Positions 52,077 to 61,488 of a stretch of DNA of 64,000 bases are shown here, one piece after another. Both the position numbers and the translations under genes were made by a program. Each line of letters begins with the position of its first letter. The first letter of the stretch is position 1. Under the pieces are notes generated by a model. It made no database searches and was not told the DNA's origin. It worked only from the letters and a program-made list of their open reading frames with translations. The stretch is from assembly GCA_944321525.1 (NCBI GenBank), contig CALULQ010000014.1:23711-87710 (forward strand), written 5' to 3'. Source of the DNA: an uncultured Paraprevotella sp. GTDB lineage: Bacteria; Bacteroidota; Bacteroidia; Bacteroidales; Bacteroidaceae.

Positions 52077-52772
52077 ATGAAAAAGATCATTTTGCTCCTG
52101 GGAATCTTAGGCTGCACAGCCTCGTTTTGCCACGCACAAGACGTAGAGACATGGCGGGTGGACGAATCCACCATCATGGTCCGGGCCGACACCATCCTGC
52201 ACTTCGACGCGTCGGGACATCCCCTATCCATGGAAGCCTTCAACGACTCGCTGCAGACCGGCAAATACATCATCACCAGCAAAGAACGCGGCCGCACGAT
52301 GACCGACTACCTGACACCCAAGCATCCCACGGCGGAAACCCTCATGGGGCAGCAGCTTCCGCGCACGACATTCACCGACATCGACGGAAACAGGGTGGAC
52401 GTGGACAGCGCGGGCCTCACCGTGGTGAGCGCGTGGAACAAGACTTGCGGCATCTGCATCGCCGAACTGACCGCGCTGGACATCATGGCGGACGACTTCC
52501 CCGGCGTGCAGTTCGTGGCCTTGGCGGGCGACCCCGAAGCCGACACGCGCCAATTCCTGGAACAGGCACGATGGAAATGGCAGGACATCATCGTGGTGCC
52601 CGACCCCGAACGCTCGCTGATGCAGTCGTTCCACATCTTTACCGAACCGGCCAACTTCATCGTAGACCGCCGCGGCACCGTCCGGGCCGCCCTCTTCGGT
52701 GGCGACGTCCGGCGCCTCGTGACCACGCTGGACCGCCTCTGCCGCGAAATCCTGCCCGCCCCGGACGAATAA
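52077..52772 (+). CDS. TlpA-like periplasmic thioredoxin-fold protein
   Basis: 231 residues with signal peptide MKKIILLLGILGCTASFCHAQ. A strand-rich segment precedes the redoxin domain, in which WNKTCGICIAEL near 119-130 carries CGIC at the CxxC position, followed by FVALAGD and the cis-Pro region FTEPANFIVD. It probably reduces or shuffles disulfides outside the cytoplasm. It sits after the DUF1573 lipoprotein and the Cys-rich NVEALA-like gene, so those Cys-rich products are possible substrates (inference). Confidence 0.85.
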   Translation: MKKIILLLGILGCTASFCHAQDVETWRVDESTIMVRADTILHFDASGHPLSMEAFNDSLQTGKYIITSKERGRTMTDYLTPKHPTAETLMGQQLPRTTFTDIDGNRVDVDSAGLTVVSAWNKTCGICIAELTALDIMADDFPGVQFVALAGDPEADTRQFLEQARWKWQDIIVVPDPERSLMQSFHIFTEPANFIVDRRGTVRAALFGGDVRRLVTTLDRLCREILPAPDE

Positions 52773-52828
52773 GGCCGCCCCGCCCGCTTTTTTCCGCCCT
52801 CAAGGGAACAAGCCTCGCGGAAAATCGC

Positions 52829-52836
52829 TATTTTTG
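52829..52836 (+). promoter_or_regulatory. -7 element of nth
   Basis: TATTTTTG fits TAnnTTTG, 22 bp before the start at 52859. No clear -33. Confidence 0.55.
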
Positions 52837-52858
52837 CCTGCAAATAGCAAAACAGGAA

Positions 52859-53527
52859 ATGAAAAAGAAAGAACTCTACGAGCGCGTGGCCGCCTATTTC
52901 GAGGAAGCCATGCCCGTGGCCGAGACCGAACTGCACTACCACGACCCGTTCCAACTGTTGGTGGCCGTGGTGCTCTCCGCACAATGCACCGACAAGCGGG
53001 TCAACATGGTCACCCCCGCGCTCTTCCGCGACTATCCCACGCCGGAGGCCATGGCCGCCGCCACCCCGGAAACCCTCTACGAATACATCCGCAGCGTGAG
53101 CTACCCGAACAACAAGGCCAAACACTTGGCCGGACTGGCCCGCATGCTCGTGGAGGAGTACCACGGGCAGGTGCCGTCGGAACTGAAGGAGCTGACCCGC
53201 CTGCCGGGCGTGGGCCGCAAGACGGCCAACGTGGTGCAGGCCGTGGCGTTCGAAAAAGCCACCATGGCCGTGGACACCCACGTATTCCGCGTGAGCCGAC
53301 GCATCGGGCTGGCCCCTTCCACCTGCACCACGCCCTACAGCGTGGAAAAGCAACTGACGGCCCACTTCCCCCCGGAAATCATCCCCAAGGCGCACCACTG
53401 GCTCATCCTGCACGGCCGCTACACCTGCACGGCGCGCGCGCCGAAATGCGACACGTGCGGACTGAAAATGCTATGCCGCTACTACCGGCGCAACAACGGG
53501 AACCCCACGCCCGCACCGGACGCATAG
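52859..53527 (+). CDS. nth: Endonuclease III, DNA glycosylase/AP lyase
   Basis: 222 residues from the ATG at 52859. The reading frame stays open upstream into the previous gene, but the start MKKKELYERVAAYF and the -7 element fix this one. The helix-hairpin-helix LPGVGRKTANVV holds the catalytic Lys (near 120), and VDTHVFRVSRR holds the catalytic Asp (near 138). A complete 4Fe-4S motif C-x6-C-x2-C-x5-C closes the protein (CTARAPKCDTCGLKMLC). It removes oxidised pyrimidines in base excision repair. Confidence 0.96.
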   Translation: MKKKELYERVAAYFEEAMPVAETELHYHDPFQLLVAVVLSAQCTDKRVNMVTPALFRDYPTPEAMAAATPETLYEYIRSVSYPNNKAKHLAGLARMLVEEYHGQVPSELKELTRLPGVGRKTANVVQAVAFEKATMAVDTHVFRVSRRIGLAPSTCTTPYSVEKQLTAHFPPEIIPKAHHWLILHGRYTCTARAPKCDTCGLKMLCRYYRRNNGNPTPAPDA

Positions 53528-53590
53528 CCGCTGCGCGGCGCGCACGGCGGAAAAGCCCGAGGATTTCCGCAAAATAAAGCCCCGGCTTTC

Positions 53591-53621
53591 TTGGAAAATT
53601 AAACCAAAAAACATAACTTTG
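53591..53621 (+). promoter_or_regulatory. Promoter of pgk
   Basis: TTGG at 53591-53594 as a partial -33, a 19-bp spacer and TAACTTTG at 53614-53621. The leader before the pgk start is about 60 nt. Confidence 0.6.
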
Positions 53622-53686
53622 CAAGGCTGAAAAAACAGTCGTGGTTGATGAATCTAACTACAAGACCTTTAAAATAAACATTAAAA

Positions 53687-54937
53687 ATGATGACTATTGA
53701 CAATTACAAGTTTGCCGGCAAGAAGGCAATCGTACGTGTGGACTTCAATGTCCCCTTGGATGAAAATGGCAAGATCACGGACGACACTCGTATCCGCGGC
53801 GCACTGCCCACGTTGAAAAAGATTCTCGCCGACGGCGGGGCGCTCATCATCATGAGCCACATGGGCAAGCCCAAAGGCAAGGTGAACCCGAAGTTCTCCT
53901 TGGGCCAGATTGTGGACGCCGTGTCCGAAAAGCTGGGCGTGCCCGTGAAGTTCGCTCCCGACTGCGCCAAGGCAGCCGACGCCGCCGCAGCCCTGAAGCC
54001 GGGCGAAGTGCTCTTGCTCGAAAACCTGCGCTTCTATCCCGAAGAGGAAGGCAAACCCGTGGGCATCGACAAGGAAGACCCGGGCTACGAGGCAGCCAAG
54101 AAGGCCATGAAGGAGTCGCAGAAGGAATTTGCCAAGACTCTGGCTTCATACGCTGACTGCTACGTGAACGACGCCTTCGGCACCGCACACCGCAAGCATG
54201 CCTCCACCGCCGTCATCGCCGACTATTTCGACGCCGACAACAAGATGTTGGGCTACCTGATGGAAAAAGAAGTTCAGGCCGTCGACAACGTGCTGAGCAA
54301 CATCAAGCGCCCGTTCACGGCCATCATGGGCGGTTCCAAAGTGTCGACCAAGATCGGCATCATCGAGAACCTGATGGACAAGGTGGACAACCTCATCCTC
54401 TGCGGCGGCATGACTTATACCTTCGCCAAGGCACAGGGCGGAAAGATTGGTAACTCCATCTGCGAAGACGACAAGCTCGACCTGGCGCTCGACATCATCG
54501 CCAAGGCCAAGGCCAAGGGCGTGAACCTCGTGCTGGGTTCCGACTGCGTGGCCGCCGACGCTTTCTCGAACGATGCCAATACGCAAATCGTTCCGGCCAA
54601 CGACATACCCGAAGGCTGGGAAGGCCTGGATGCAGGTCCCGAAACGCAGAAGGCTTTCGCCGAAGCCATCAAGGGCGCCAAGACCATCCTCTGGAACGGT
54701 CCTGCCGGCGTGTTTGAATTCGACAACTTCACGGCCGGTTCGCGCGCCATCGCCGAGGCTATCGCCGAAGCTACGAAGAACGGCGCCTTCTCGCTCATCG
54801 GCGGCGGCGACTCAGTGGCTTGCATCAACAAGTTCGGCATGGCCGACCAGGTATCTTACATCTCCACCGGTGGCGGCGCTCTGCTCGAGGCCATCGAGGG
54901 CAAGATTCTGCCGGGCATCGCAGCCATCAAAGGTTAA
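53687..54937 (+). CDS. pgk: Phosphoglycerate kinase
   Basis: 416 residues. The signature [15 protein letters not shown] is near 17-31. Substrate and nucleotide sites are visible in [23 protein letters not shown] and the C-terminal [13 protein letters not shown]. It transfers phosphate from 1,3-bisphosphoglycerate to ADP in glycolysis. A second ATG at 53690 is just as likely a start ([13 protein letters not shown]). Codon use is biased to highly expressed codons. Confidence 0.97.
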   Translation: MMTIDNYKFAGKKAIVRVDFNVPLDENGKITDDTRIRGALPTLKKILADGGALIIMSHMGKPKGKVNPKFSLGQIVDAVSEKLGVPVKFAPDCAKAADAAAALKPGEVLLLENLRFYPEEEGKPVGIDKEDPGYEAAKKAMKESQKEFAKTLASYADCYVNDAFGTAHRKHASTAVIADYFDADNKMLGYLMEKEVQAVDNVLSNIKRPFTAIMGGSKVSTKIGIIENLMDKVDNLILCGGMTYTFAKAQGGKIGNSICEDDKLDLALDIIAKAKAKGVNLVLGSDCVAADAFSNDANTQIVPANDIPEGWEGLDAGPETQKAFAEAIKGAKTILWNGPAGVFEFDNFTAGSRAIAEAIAEATKNGAFSLIGGGDSVACINKFGMADQVSYISTGGGALLEAIEGKILPGIAAIKG

Positions 54938-54964
54938 TCCGTCCTAACGGACTTTCTGACATAC

Positions 54965-55000
54965 GAAGGGCGACTTGTGCATACGGGTTGCCCTTCTTTA
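54965..55000 (+). terminator. Terminator of pgk
   Basis: GAAGGGCGAC and GTTGCCCTTC form a 10-bp stem with one mismatch, followed by TTTA, 27 bp after the stop. Confidence 0.7.
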
Positions 55001-55011
55001 TTCCGTAACTC

Positions 55012-55974
55012 ATGAAACATTTACTCTCCATCGCTCTTGCGGCGCTCCTCATCTCCGGATGCCACTCCGGCGGAAATTCCGCTGCGCCCGACACGGAAAC
55101 GCAAAGGCGGGCCGACTCGCTGGCACTCAAGGTGGCCCTGATGCCCACGCTGGATTGCCTGCCGTTCTACTACGCGGAACGGTGCGGAATGTTCAAGGAA
55201 CTGGGACTGGACGTGCGCTTGCAGACTTTCAAAGCACAGATGGACTGCGACACGGCTTTCGCGCGCCACCACGCCGACGTGTGCTACACCGACCTTGTCC
55301 GGGCCGCCTTGCTGCAAAGCAAAGGCACGGGGCTGTACGTCATCATGCAGGCCGACGGGCATCATGAACTGGTAGCACTGAAAACACGGCGCATCCGCCA
55401 GGCACGCCACCTGAAGGAACGGACGGTGGGCATGGCGCGCCACTCCGTGACCGACTTATTGCTGGACACCGTCATCGGGCAGGCGCGGCTGGATGCCTTC
55501 ACGGTGTACCATCCGCAAATCAACGACATCAACCTGCGGTGCGGCATGCTGCAAAACGGCACCATCGACGCGGCCTTCCTGCCCGAACCGTACATCACAC
55601 AAGCCAAGACCGAAGGGCATAACAGCATCTACGACAGCCGCAAACAAAACATCCGGCTCATGGCGTTCATGGCCACGGCCGAAGCCGCTACCGACAAACG
55701 GAAACAGGAACAAATAAAACTGCTGCTGCAAGCCTACAACAAGGCAACGGAACGCATCAACCACAAAGAACTGACAGACAGCATCCGGCGCATACTCCTC
55801 CAATATCCGGTGTCGGCCGCAACCATAGACTCGCTCCGGCTCCCGGAATACAAGAGGGCCGAAAAGGCTCAAGCCGACCAAGCGTCCACCGCCATAGGCT
55901 TCCTGAAACGACGGGAACTGATTCCCGCACAATACACGGGGGACACACTTATCACGACTTCATTCATCCCATAA
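55012..55974 (+). CDS. ABC-type substrate-binding lipoprotein (NMT1/SsuA-like)
   Basis: 320 residues with signal MKHLLSIALAALLISGC, a lipobox. After it comes the type 2 periplasmic-binding-protein layout: ALMPTLDCLPFYYAERCGMFKELGLDV, typical of NMT1/OpuAC/SsuA-like proteins that bind thiamine precursors, sulfonates or bicarbonate, and a second lobe near 150-230 (FLPEPYITQAK). No permease or ATPase gene is adjacent; instead a TPR gene follows by 4 bp. The ligand is unknown and the transport partner would have to be encoded elsewhere. Confidence 0.82.
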   Translation: MKHLLSIALAALLISGCHSGGNSAAPDTETQRRADSLALKVALMPTLDCLPFYYAERCGMFKELGLDVRLQTFKAQMDCDTAFARHHADVCYTDLVRAALLQSKGTGLYVIMQADGHHELVALKTRRIRQARHLKERTVGMARHSVTDLLLDTVIGQARLDAFTVYHPQINDINLRCGMLQNGTIDAAFLPEPYITQAKTEGHNSIYDSRKQNIRLMAFMATAEAATDKRKQEQIKLLLQAYNKATERINHKELTDSIRRILLQYPVSAATIDSLRLPEYKRAEKAQADQASTAIGFLKRRELIPAQYTGDTLITTSFIP

Positions 55975-55978
55975 AAAT

Positions 55979-58201
55979 ATGGACATCAAAAGCTTTGAAC
56001 TCCTCTACCAAGACGCCGTAGAAGCATTGGTGCAACGCCGGCTGCAAGACGCATTGACGTGCATACAAGGCCTGACATACAACTGCGACAGTCCGGAACT
56101 CAACAGCGAGCTCGACTCCATACGCCAGGATTATGGCATGATGCTCGCCTTCATGAAACAAGGCGGCGTCGACCCGCAACGCGCCTTCGTGCACCGCACC
56201 TTGAGCATCCGCGCCTTCGGCGTGCTCGACAAGGCAGCACGGCTGTTTCATGTCCGCAACGAAAAAGACTTCTACACGCTCACATTCAACCGCTACCACG
56301 CCACAGGTTCCGAGAACGGCAAGAAACTGTATGACACCGCCGACCTGCTCCGCGAGAAGCGGGCGGAAGACCGCGGAGCGCATGCCGCGCAGTCGTGGAG
56401 CGAAGAAGAAGAGAAGCTGTTCTACGCCACATACGACAACTTGTTCGAATTCCTTTGGACCTCCCCCCTTCTCCACCCCTCGGACGCGGAAGAGTTGAAA
56501 TCGTTCCTTGAGCGACAGGAAACAGAAGAACAAGCATTGCTGCTGAGCGCCGTCATGCTCAGCGCACAGCGCTTCTTCGACCCGCAGAAATACCGCGTAC
56601 TGCTCCACTTCTGCCGTTCAGCAAAAGCGGAAGTGCGGGCGCGGGCGCTGACTGCCGCCGTGTGGGTCTATATGCAATACGAGAACCGCTTTGCCTGCTA
56701 TCCCGACCTGGCCGAAGGGCTGTCGCTGCTGGCACACGATGAAAGCCTCAGGCAAGAGCTTGCGCTGCTGCAGCGGCAACTGCTCATCAGCCTTGAAACA
56801 GCCAAGGCGGAAAAGAAGCTGCAAAACGAAATCTTCCCCGACCTGCTTAAGAACCGGAACTACCAGCGCAACCGCATGGGACTGGAACAAATGGAAGAGG
56901 ATTTGGCCAAAGCCTTGCGCGGCGAACCGAACGCGGAATGGGAACAAACAAAAGGAAACCGGCAACTGGCCGACAACATGAAGAAAATCATCGCCATGGG
57001 AAAGGAAGGAATCGATATCAACATCAGCACGTTCTCCGCCCTGAAAGGCTTCTCTTTCTTCCAGACCCTGAGCCACTGGTTCGCCGCCTTCAATGGCCAT
57101 CGGCCGGAAGTGGCGGGCATACTCCCCGCAAACGCGCCGCACAACCCTATCCGCATACTCATGGAGGCCGGAAACTTCTGCGACTCCGACAAATATTCGC
57201 TTTGCATGATGCTCAGCCAGATTCCCGCCTCGCAGCGTGAAATGATGCTGACACAAATCGGAGCGCAAGTGAGCGGAAGCGAAGAACAGCTAAAAGACGC
57301 GGTCAGGGAAAACGCAACCACCGCTTCGCTCTACCGCAACTACCTGCAAAACCTCTACCGCTTCTTCAAGCTGCACCCGCACAAAGCGCAATTCAGCGAC
57401 CCGTTCAGGCTGGATTTGCTTTTCTCCCGCTATCCGTTGCTGGACGGCATCCTCAAGACACCGGACTACTTGCGGGAAATGGCATCGTTTCTCATCAAAC
57501 GGGAATGCTACCAAGACGCCATTGACAGCATCGAAGAACTGCTCAAGGAAGAAACGGCCGACGCGGAAATGCTGCAGAAGATGGCCTTCTGCCACCAGCA
57601 ACTGGGGCAACCCAGCCAAGCCATCTACTACTACCAGCAGGCTGACTTGCTCAATCCCGACAACGAATGGATTCTGAAACAAATGTACTTGTGCTACTCC
57701 GCCTTGGGCCGGTACGAGCAGGAACTGGAATGCCTGAAGAAGATGGAGAGCATCAATCCCGGCGACGCGCGCCTGATTTCGGAGACGGGGCTGTGCCTGA
57801 TGCAGCTGCAACGCTACGAAGAAGCCGCACGGCGATTCTATGAACTGGAATACAAAGGTGAAAGAGTGCTCTCGTCGTGGCGCGCCATTGCGTGGTGCAA
57901 CTTCAAACTGAAACGCTTGGAGCAAGCCGACAAGTACTATAAGAAAATCCTGCAACAGGAAAAGACGACGTGGGAAGACTTCCTCAACGCCGGGCACACC
58001 GCTTGGTGCCTGGGACAGACGGGCGAAGCCATCGCACACTACCAAGACTATATCCGACTGTTTGGCACACAAAAAAAGGATGCCGCCGAGTCGCCCCTCC
58101 GACCTTTCGACGACGACCGCGAAGAACTGACCGCACAAGGCATCGAGCCATTGGACATCAGCCTGATGCGCGACATATTGCAACCGCAGGGCGAAGCCTG
58201 A
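55979..58201 (+). CDS. Large tetratricopeptide-repeat protein
   Basis: 740 residues, no signal peptide or membrane segment, so probably cytoplasmic. The first 450 residues are mostly helical without a clear family match. From about 500 to 690 there are TPR units such as AEMLQKMAFCHQQLGQPSQAIYYYQQA (span near 519-545) and ALGRYEQELECLKKM. TPRs mediate protein contacts. The start lies 4 bp after the lipoprotein gene, so the two are probably cotranscribed. No function assigned. Confidence 0.8.
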   Translation: MDIKSFELLYQDAVEALVQRRLQDALTCIQGLTYNCDSPELNSELDSIRQDYGMMLAFMKQGGVDPQRAFVHRTLSIRAFGVLDKAARLFHVRNEKDFYTLTFNRYHATGSENGKKLYDTADLLREKRAEDRGAHAAQSWSEEEEKLFYATYDNLFEFLWTSPLLHPSDAEELKSFLERQETEEQALLLSAVMLSAQRFFDPQKYRVLLHFCRSAKAEVRARALTAAVWVYMQYENRFACYPDLAEGLSLLAHDESLRQELALLQRQLLISLETAKAEKKLQNEIFPDLLKNRNYQRNRMGLEQMEEDLAKALRGEPNAEWEQTKGNRQLADNMKKIIAMGKEGIDINISTFSALKGFSFFQTLSHWFAAFNGHRPEVAGILPANAPHNPIRILMEAGNFCDSDKYSLCMMLSQIPASQREMMLTQIGAQVSGSEEQLKDAVRENATTASLYRNYLQNLYRFFKLHPHKAQFSDPFRLDLLFSRYPLLDGILKTPDYLREMASFLIKRECYQDAIDSIEELLKEETADAEMLQKMAFCHQQLGQPSQAIYYYQQADLLNPDNEWILKQMYLCYSALGRYEQELECLKKMESINPGDARLISETGLCLMQLQRYEEAARRFYELEYKGERVLSSWRAIAWCNFKLKRLEQADKYYKKILQQEKTTWEDFLNAGHTAWCLGQTGEAIAHYQDYIRLFGTQKKDAAESPLRPFDDDREELTAQGIEPLDISLMRDILQPQGEA

Positions 58202-58210
58202 CGAGACGAC

Positions 58211-59497
58211 TTATATTAGAGGAACAAGGAAATGATAAAACCACCCCATGAAGCGGCGCCCGAAGGAGCGCCGCTTTTTCCAATTCTCGGGCGTGAGCAG
58301 GGTGGAGCGCTCCTTGTCGGCCTCGAAGATGGACTGCAAGCTGCGGGTCGTACAAGAATCGATGATGAAAGCGTTCACCTCGTAGTCGTATTTCAGGCTT
58401 CGGCTGTTCAGGTTGGCCGACCCCACGGTGCAGAACGAGCTGTCCACCATCATGACTTTCGAGTGATGAAAACCGTCTTCATAGTAATAAATGTCTGCGC
58501 CCCGCTTCATCAGCCGCTTGGCATGATAGGCCGCCACGTCGGGCGACACCTTCACGTCGCACTTGGTGGAAAGCATGATTTCCACCTTCACTCCGCGTTC
58601 CAAAGCCCGATACAGGGCTTTTTTCACGCTGGGCACCAGAGTAAAATACGGATTCACTATTTGGATGCAATGCTGCGCGTTGTCCATCGCGTCGATGTAC
58701 GACCGCCGGATGACTTTCGGACTCCTCCGCGGCTCGCGGTTGGCCACGCCCAGCAAGATGTCGGCAGAGTCACCGCAATCGCTGGGCTTCAGCCCCCGGA
58801 ACGGGAATTGCCGCGTGAGGCTGTCCGGCAAATACTCCGTGCTGTCGATTTTCTCGCCCGTGCAACGCTCCCACATCCGGCAAAAGATGTCGCGATATAC
58901 CGGTACGGCGCCTCCCTCCACGCGGATGTGCATGTCGCGCCATTGGCCAAACTCCGGCCGCCCGTGAATGTAATAGTCGGCCACATTCATGCCGCCGGTA
59001 TAAGCCAGCCGGTCGTCGATGACCACGATTTTCCGATGGTCGCGGTGAAAAGCATGGTTCAGCCAAGGAAACACGACGGGGTCGAACACCTCGACGTCGA
59101 TATGCCGGCTCTTCAGTTGCCGCAAGTGGCGCTTCCGCAACGGGCGGTCGTTGCTCACGTTCCCGAAGTCATCGTAAATCACCCTGACCTTCACCCCTTC
59201 GCGCTCCTTCCGGTCCAGCAAGGTGAACAGCGCCTTGCCGATAGAGTCGTTGCGCAAATTGAAGTACTCCAGATATACGTATTTGCGCGCCTGCTCTATG
59301 GCCCGGAACAAGTCGTCGAACTTCTCCGTACCGCTCGGAAGTAACGTCACGCGGTTGTCCGGCGTGAAGTGCACGCCGTTCTCCTTCAAATCCTCCACCG
59401 TCAGCGAGTCGCTCCCGCCGGCCCGTGCCACAAGGGCAGCCATGGCCAGGAGCCACACCCAACAAAATCTCAATCTCCACTTAAACATAACCTTCAT
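58211..59497 (-). CDS. cls: Cardiolipin synthase-like phospholipase D family protein
   Basis: 428 residues from the ATG at 59497 (MKVMFKWRLRF), with a hydrophobic N-terminal segment ending ARAGG that acts as signal or anchor; starts at 59488 and 59533 are possible. Two HKD motifs are present: HRKIVVID with TGGMN near 153 and HSKVMMVD with GSANLNSRS near 342. These define the PLD superfamily. Fusion of two phosphatidylglycerols to cardiolipin is the likely reaction. It follows the Kdo genes by 64 bp on the same strand, which suggests an envelope-lipid operon. Confidence 0.88.
   Translation of the reverse strand: MKVMFKWRLRFCWVWLLAMAALVARAGGSDSLTVEDLKENGVHFTPDNRVTLLPSGTEKFDDLFRAIEQARKYVYLEYFNLRNDSIGKALFTLLDRKEREGVKVRVIYDDFGNVSNDRPLRKRHLRQLKSRHIDVEVFDPVVFPWLNHAFHRDHRKIVVIDDRLAYTGGMNVADYYIHGRPEFGQWRDMHIRVEGGAVPVYRDIFCRMWERCTGEKIDSTEYLPDSLTRQFPFRGLKPSDCGDSADILLGVANREPRRSPKVIRRSYIDAMDNAQHCIQIVNPYFTLVPSVKKALYRALERGVKVEIMLSTKCDVKVSPDVAAYHAKRLMKRGADIYYYEDGFHHSKVMMVDSSFCTVGSANLNSRSLKYDYEVNAFIIDSCTTRSLQSIFEADKERSTLLTPENWKKRRSFGRRFMGWFYHFLVPLI
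58252..58279 (+). terminator. Terminator of the TPR gene, inside the convergent cls 3' end
   Basis: AGCGGCGC and GCGCCGCT form an 8-bp stem with an 8-nt loop, followed by TTTTT at 58275-58279. It lies within the coding end of the opposite-strand cls gene (RRSFGRRF). Confidence 0.55.
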
Positions 59498-59561
59498 TCT
59501 CTGCCCTTGCCATTGCCGCAAAGGCATGCTCACATATCAGGCCGGCCCACAAGGCCACCCG

Positions 59562-60512
59562 TCAAAACATACAGCTGAAATGGTCCACCACGCCCAGCAA
59601 ATGGCGCTCGTCGTCCACCACCAGCACGGTGTGTATTTTATTATTGTGCATGATGTCCTGTATCCTGGCAATCTTGGTCTCGGGCGAGACGCACTTGGGC
59701 GTGCGTGTCATCACCTGCTCCACCGGCACGTTGAAGAACTTGTCCTGCAGGCTCTCCATAGCCCGCCGCACGTCGCCGTCGGTAATCAGCCCCACCACCT
59801 TGCCGTCCACCTCGGCCACGCACAAGCCCAGCTTGCCCTTGCTCACGTGGATGATGGCCTCGCCCAACTTCATCCCAGGCGGTATGACTGGGAGGTCGTT
59901 GCTGCGCATCACGTCGCGGGCCGTGGTCAACAGCCGCTTCCCCAGCGTTCCGCCGGGGTGGAACTGCGCAAAGTCCTTTGCCTGGAAATGACGCATCTCG
60001 ATGAGCGCGCAAGCCAGCGCGTCGCCCATGGCCAGGGCGGCCGTTGTGGACGACGTGGGCGCCAAGTTCAGCGGGCAGGCTTCCCGGCTGACTTTCACGT
60101 TCAGATGACACGTGGCATACTTGGCCAACAACGAATCCGGATTGCCGGATATGCCTATCAAAGGAATGCGGTGGTCCAGCAGATAGGGCACGAAACGAAG
60201 CAATTCGTCGGTCTGCCCAGAGTTGGAAATGGCCACCACCACGTCGTCGGCGGTCATCACCCCCAAGTCGCCATGGAAGACATCCAAGGGATTGATGAAA
60301 AAGGCAGGCGTCCCGGTGCTGGACAGCGTGGCCGCCATCTTGGCCCCGATGTGGCCGCTCTTCCCCACGCCGGTTATAATCACCTTCCCCTTGCAGCGTA
60401 AAATCAAGTCCACCGCGGCATCAAAGTGATCGTCCAGCTGCGGTATCAAGTCCAATATCGCCTGCGCCTCATCGCGGAAGCACTTGGCCGCAATCTCCTT
60501 CACCTTGCTCAT
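59562..60512 (-). CDS. kdsD: Arabinose-5-phosphate isomerase (KdsD/KpsF)
   Basis: 316 residues. The N-terminal SIS sugar-isomerase domain carries ITGVGKSGHIGAKMAATLSS-type sequence near 46-65 and AISNSGQTDEL near 94. The C-terminal half has two CBS domains (near 200-316, with GLITDGDVRR and TVLVVDDERHLLGVV). It converts ribulose-5-phosphate to arabinose-5-phosphate for Kdo. It overlaps kdsA by 4 bp, so the first two steps of Kdo synthesis are coupled. Confidence 0.95.
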   Translation of the reverse strand: MSKVKEIAAKCFRDEAQAILDLIPQLDDHFDAAVDLILRCKGKVIITGVGKSGHIGAKMAATLSSTGTPAFFINPLDVFHGDLGVMTADDVVVAISNSGQTDELLRFVPYLLDHRIPLIGISGNPDSLLAKYATCHLNVKVSREACPLNLAPTSSTTAALAMGDALACALIEMRHFQAKDFAQFHPGGTLGKRLLTTARDVMRSNDLPVIPPGMKLGEAIIHVSKGKLGLCVAEVDGKVVGLITDGDVRRAMESLQDKFFNVPVEQVMTRTPKCVSPETKIARIQDIMHNNKIHTVLVVDDERHLLGVVDHFSCMF

Positions 60513-61267
60513 AACAGCGATGCGATTACGTTCTCCAAATCTTTCAAGTAGAGCATGTTCGGGCCGTCGCTCAAGGCTTTTTCAGGGTCGGGATGCGTCT
60601 CGAAGAAGTAGCCGTTGGCGCCGAAAGCCTTGGCCGCCAAGGCCATGGCAGGCACGAACTCCCGGTTGCCGCCCGTCTTTCCGCCCGCGGCGCCGGGGCG
60701 CTGCACGGAATGCGTGCAGTCCATGACCACGCGGGAAGCGAAGCGCTTCATGTCCGGAATGTTGCGGAAATCCACCACCAGGTTATTGTAGCCATACATG
60801 TTCCCACGCTCGGTGAGCCACACGTCTGCCGCCCCAGCCTCGCGGGCTTTCTCCACGGGATACTGCATGTCGAGCCCGGAGAGGAACTGCGCCTTCTTGA
60901 TGTTGACCACCTTGCCCGTCCGCGCGGCCGCCACCAACAGGTCGGTCTGCCGGCAGAGGAATGCCGGAATCTGCAACACGTCGACCACCTCGCCCGCCGG
61001 AGCGGCCTGGCAGCTTTCGTGAATGTCGGTCAGGAGCTTCAGCCCGTGCTTCTCCCTCACGTCGGCCAGCATCTGCAACCCCTTCTCCAGCCCGGGGCCA
61101 CGGAAAGAGTGCACGGAGGTGCGGTTCGCCTTGTCGAAGGAGGCTTTGAAATAGATTTCTATGTTGAATTTCTCGCGCAAGCGGACCAGTTCGGCGGCCA
61201 CCTCGTCCAGCAAACTTGCCGACTCGATGACGCACGGCCCCGCGATAACGATAGGTTTCATTCCCAT
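60509..61267 (-). CDS. kdsA: 3-deoxy-8-phosphooctulonate synthase
   Basis: 252 residues, slightly shorter than E. coli KdsA. It condenses phosphoenolpyruvate with arabinose-5-phosphate to give Kdo-8-phosphate for lipopolysaccharide. Motifs: IAGPCVIESA (8-17), FKASFDKANRTS near 42, and TDIHESCQAA. Cys12 in the AGPC motif is where the non-metal enzymes have Asn, so this should be the metal-dependent class. A second start, three codons in, is possible. Confidence 0.95.
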   Translation of the reverse strand: MGMKPIVIAGPCVIESASLLDEVAAELVRLREKFNIEIYFKASFDKANRTSVHSFRGPGLEKGLQMLADVREKHGLKLLTDIHESCQAAPAGEVVDVLQIPAFLCRQTDLLVAAARTGKVVNIKKAQFLSGLDMQYPVEKAREAGAADVWLTERGNMYGYNNLVVDFRNIPDMKRFASRVVMDCTHSVQRPGAAGGKTGGNREFVPAMALAAKAFGANGYFFETHPDPEKALSDGPNMLYLKDLENVIASLL

Positions 61268-61290
61268 TTGTCTTTAGTGATACATTTGCG

Positions 61291-61298
61291 CAAATATA
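61291..61298 (-). promoter_or_regulatory. -7 element of the kdsA-kdsD-cls operon
   Basis: On the minus strand it reads TATATTTG, 24 bp upstream of the kdsA start. The -33 region is A/T-rich without a clear TTTG. Confidence 0.6.
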
Positions 61299-61423
61299 CG
61301 AAAAAAAAGAAGAAAAGCCCCTGCCTGCGGTAAGATTCTGCCATCAAATGGGAAAGGAAGGACGCTTTTGCATGGATTCCAGCGGTCGGGAAGCGTTTTT
61401 TCCTGTTAAAAAAATCCATCCGG

Positions 61424-61455
61424 CTTGTCCGACAAAACGCCAAAGCGTAACTTTG
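61424..61455 (+). promoter_or_regulatory. Promoter of the GH115 gene
   Basis: CTTG at 61424-61427, a 20-bp spacer and TAACTTTG at 61448-61455, 33 bp before the start at 61489. The longer ORF from 61348 would begin upstream of this promoter and is rejected. Confidence 0.7.
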
Positions 61456-61488
61456 TCATTCATTTATCATTCAAATCTGACACACACC

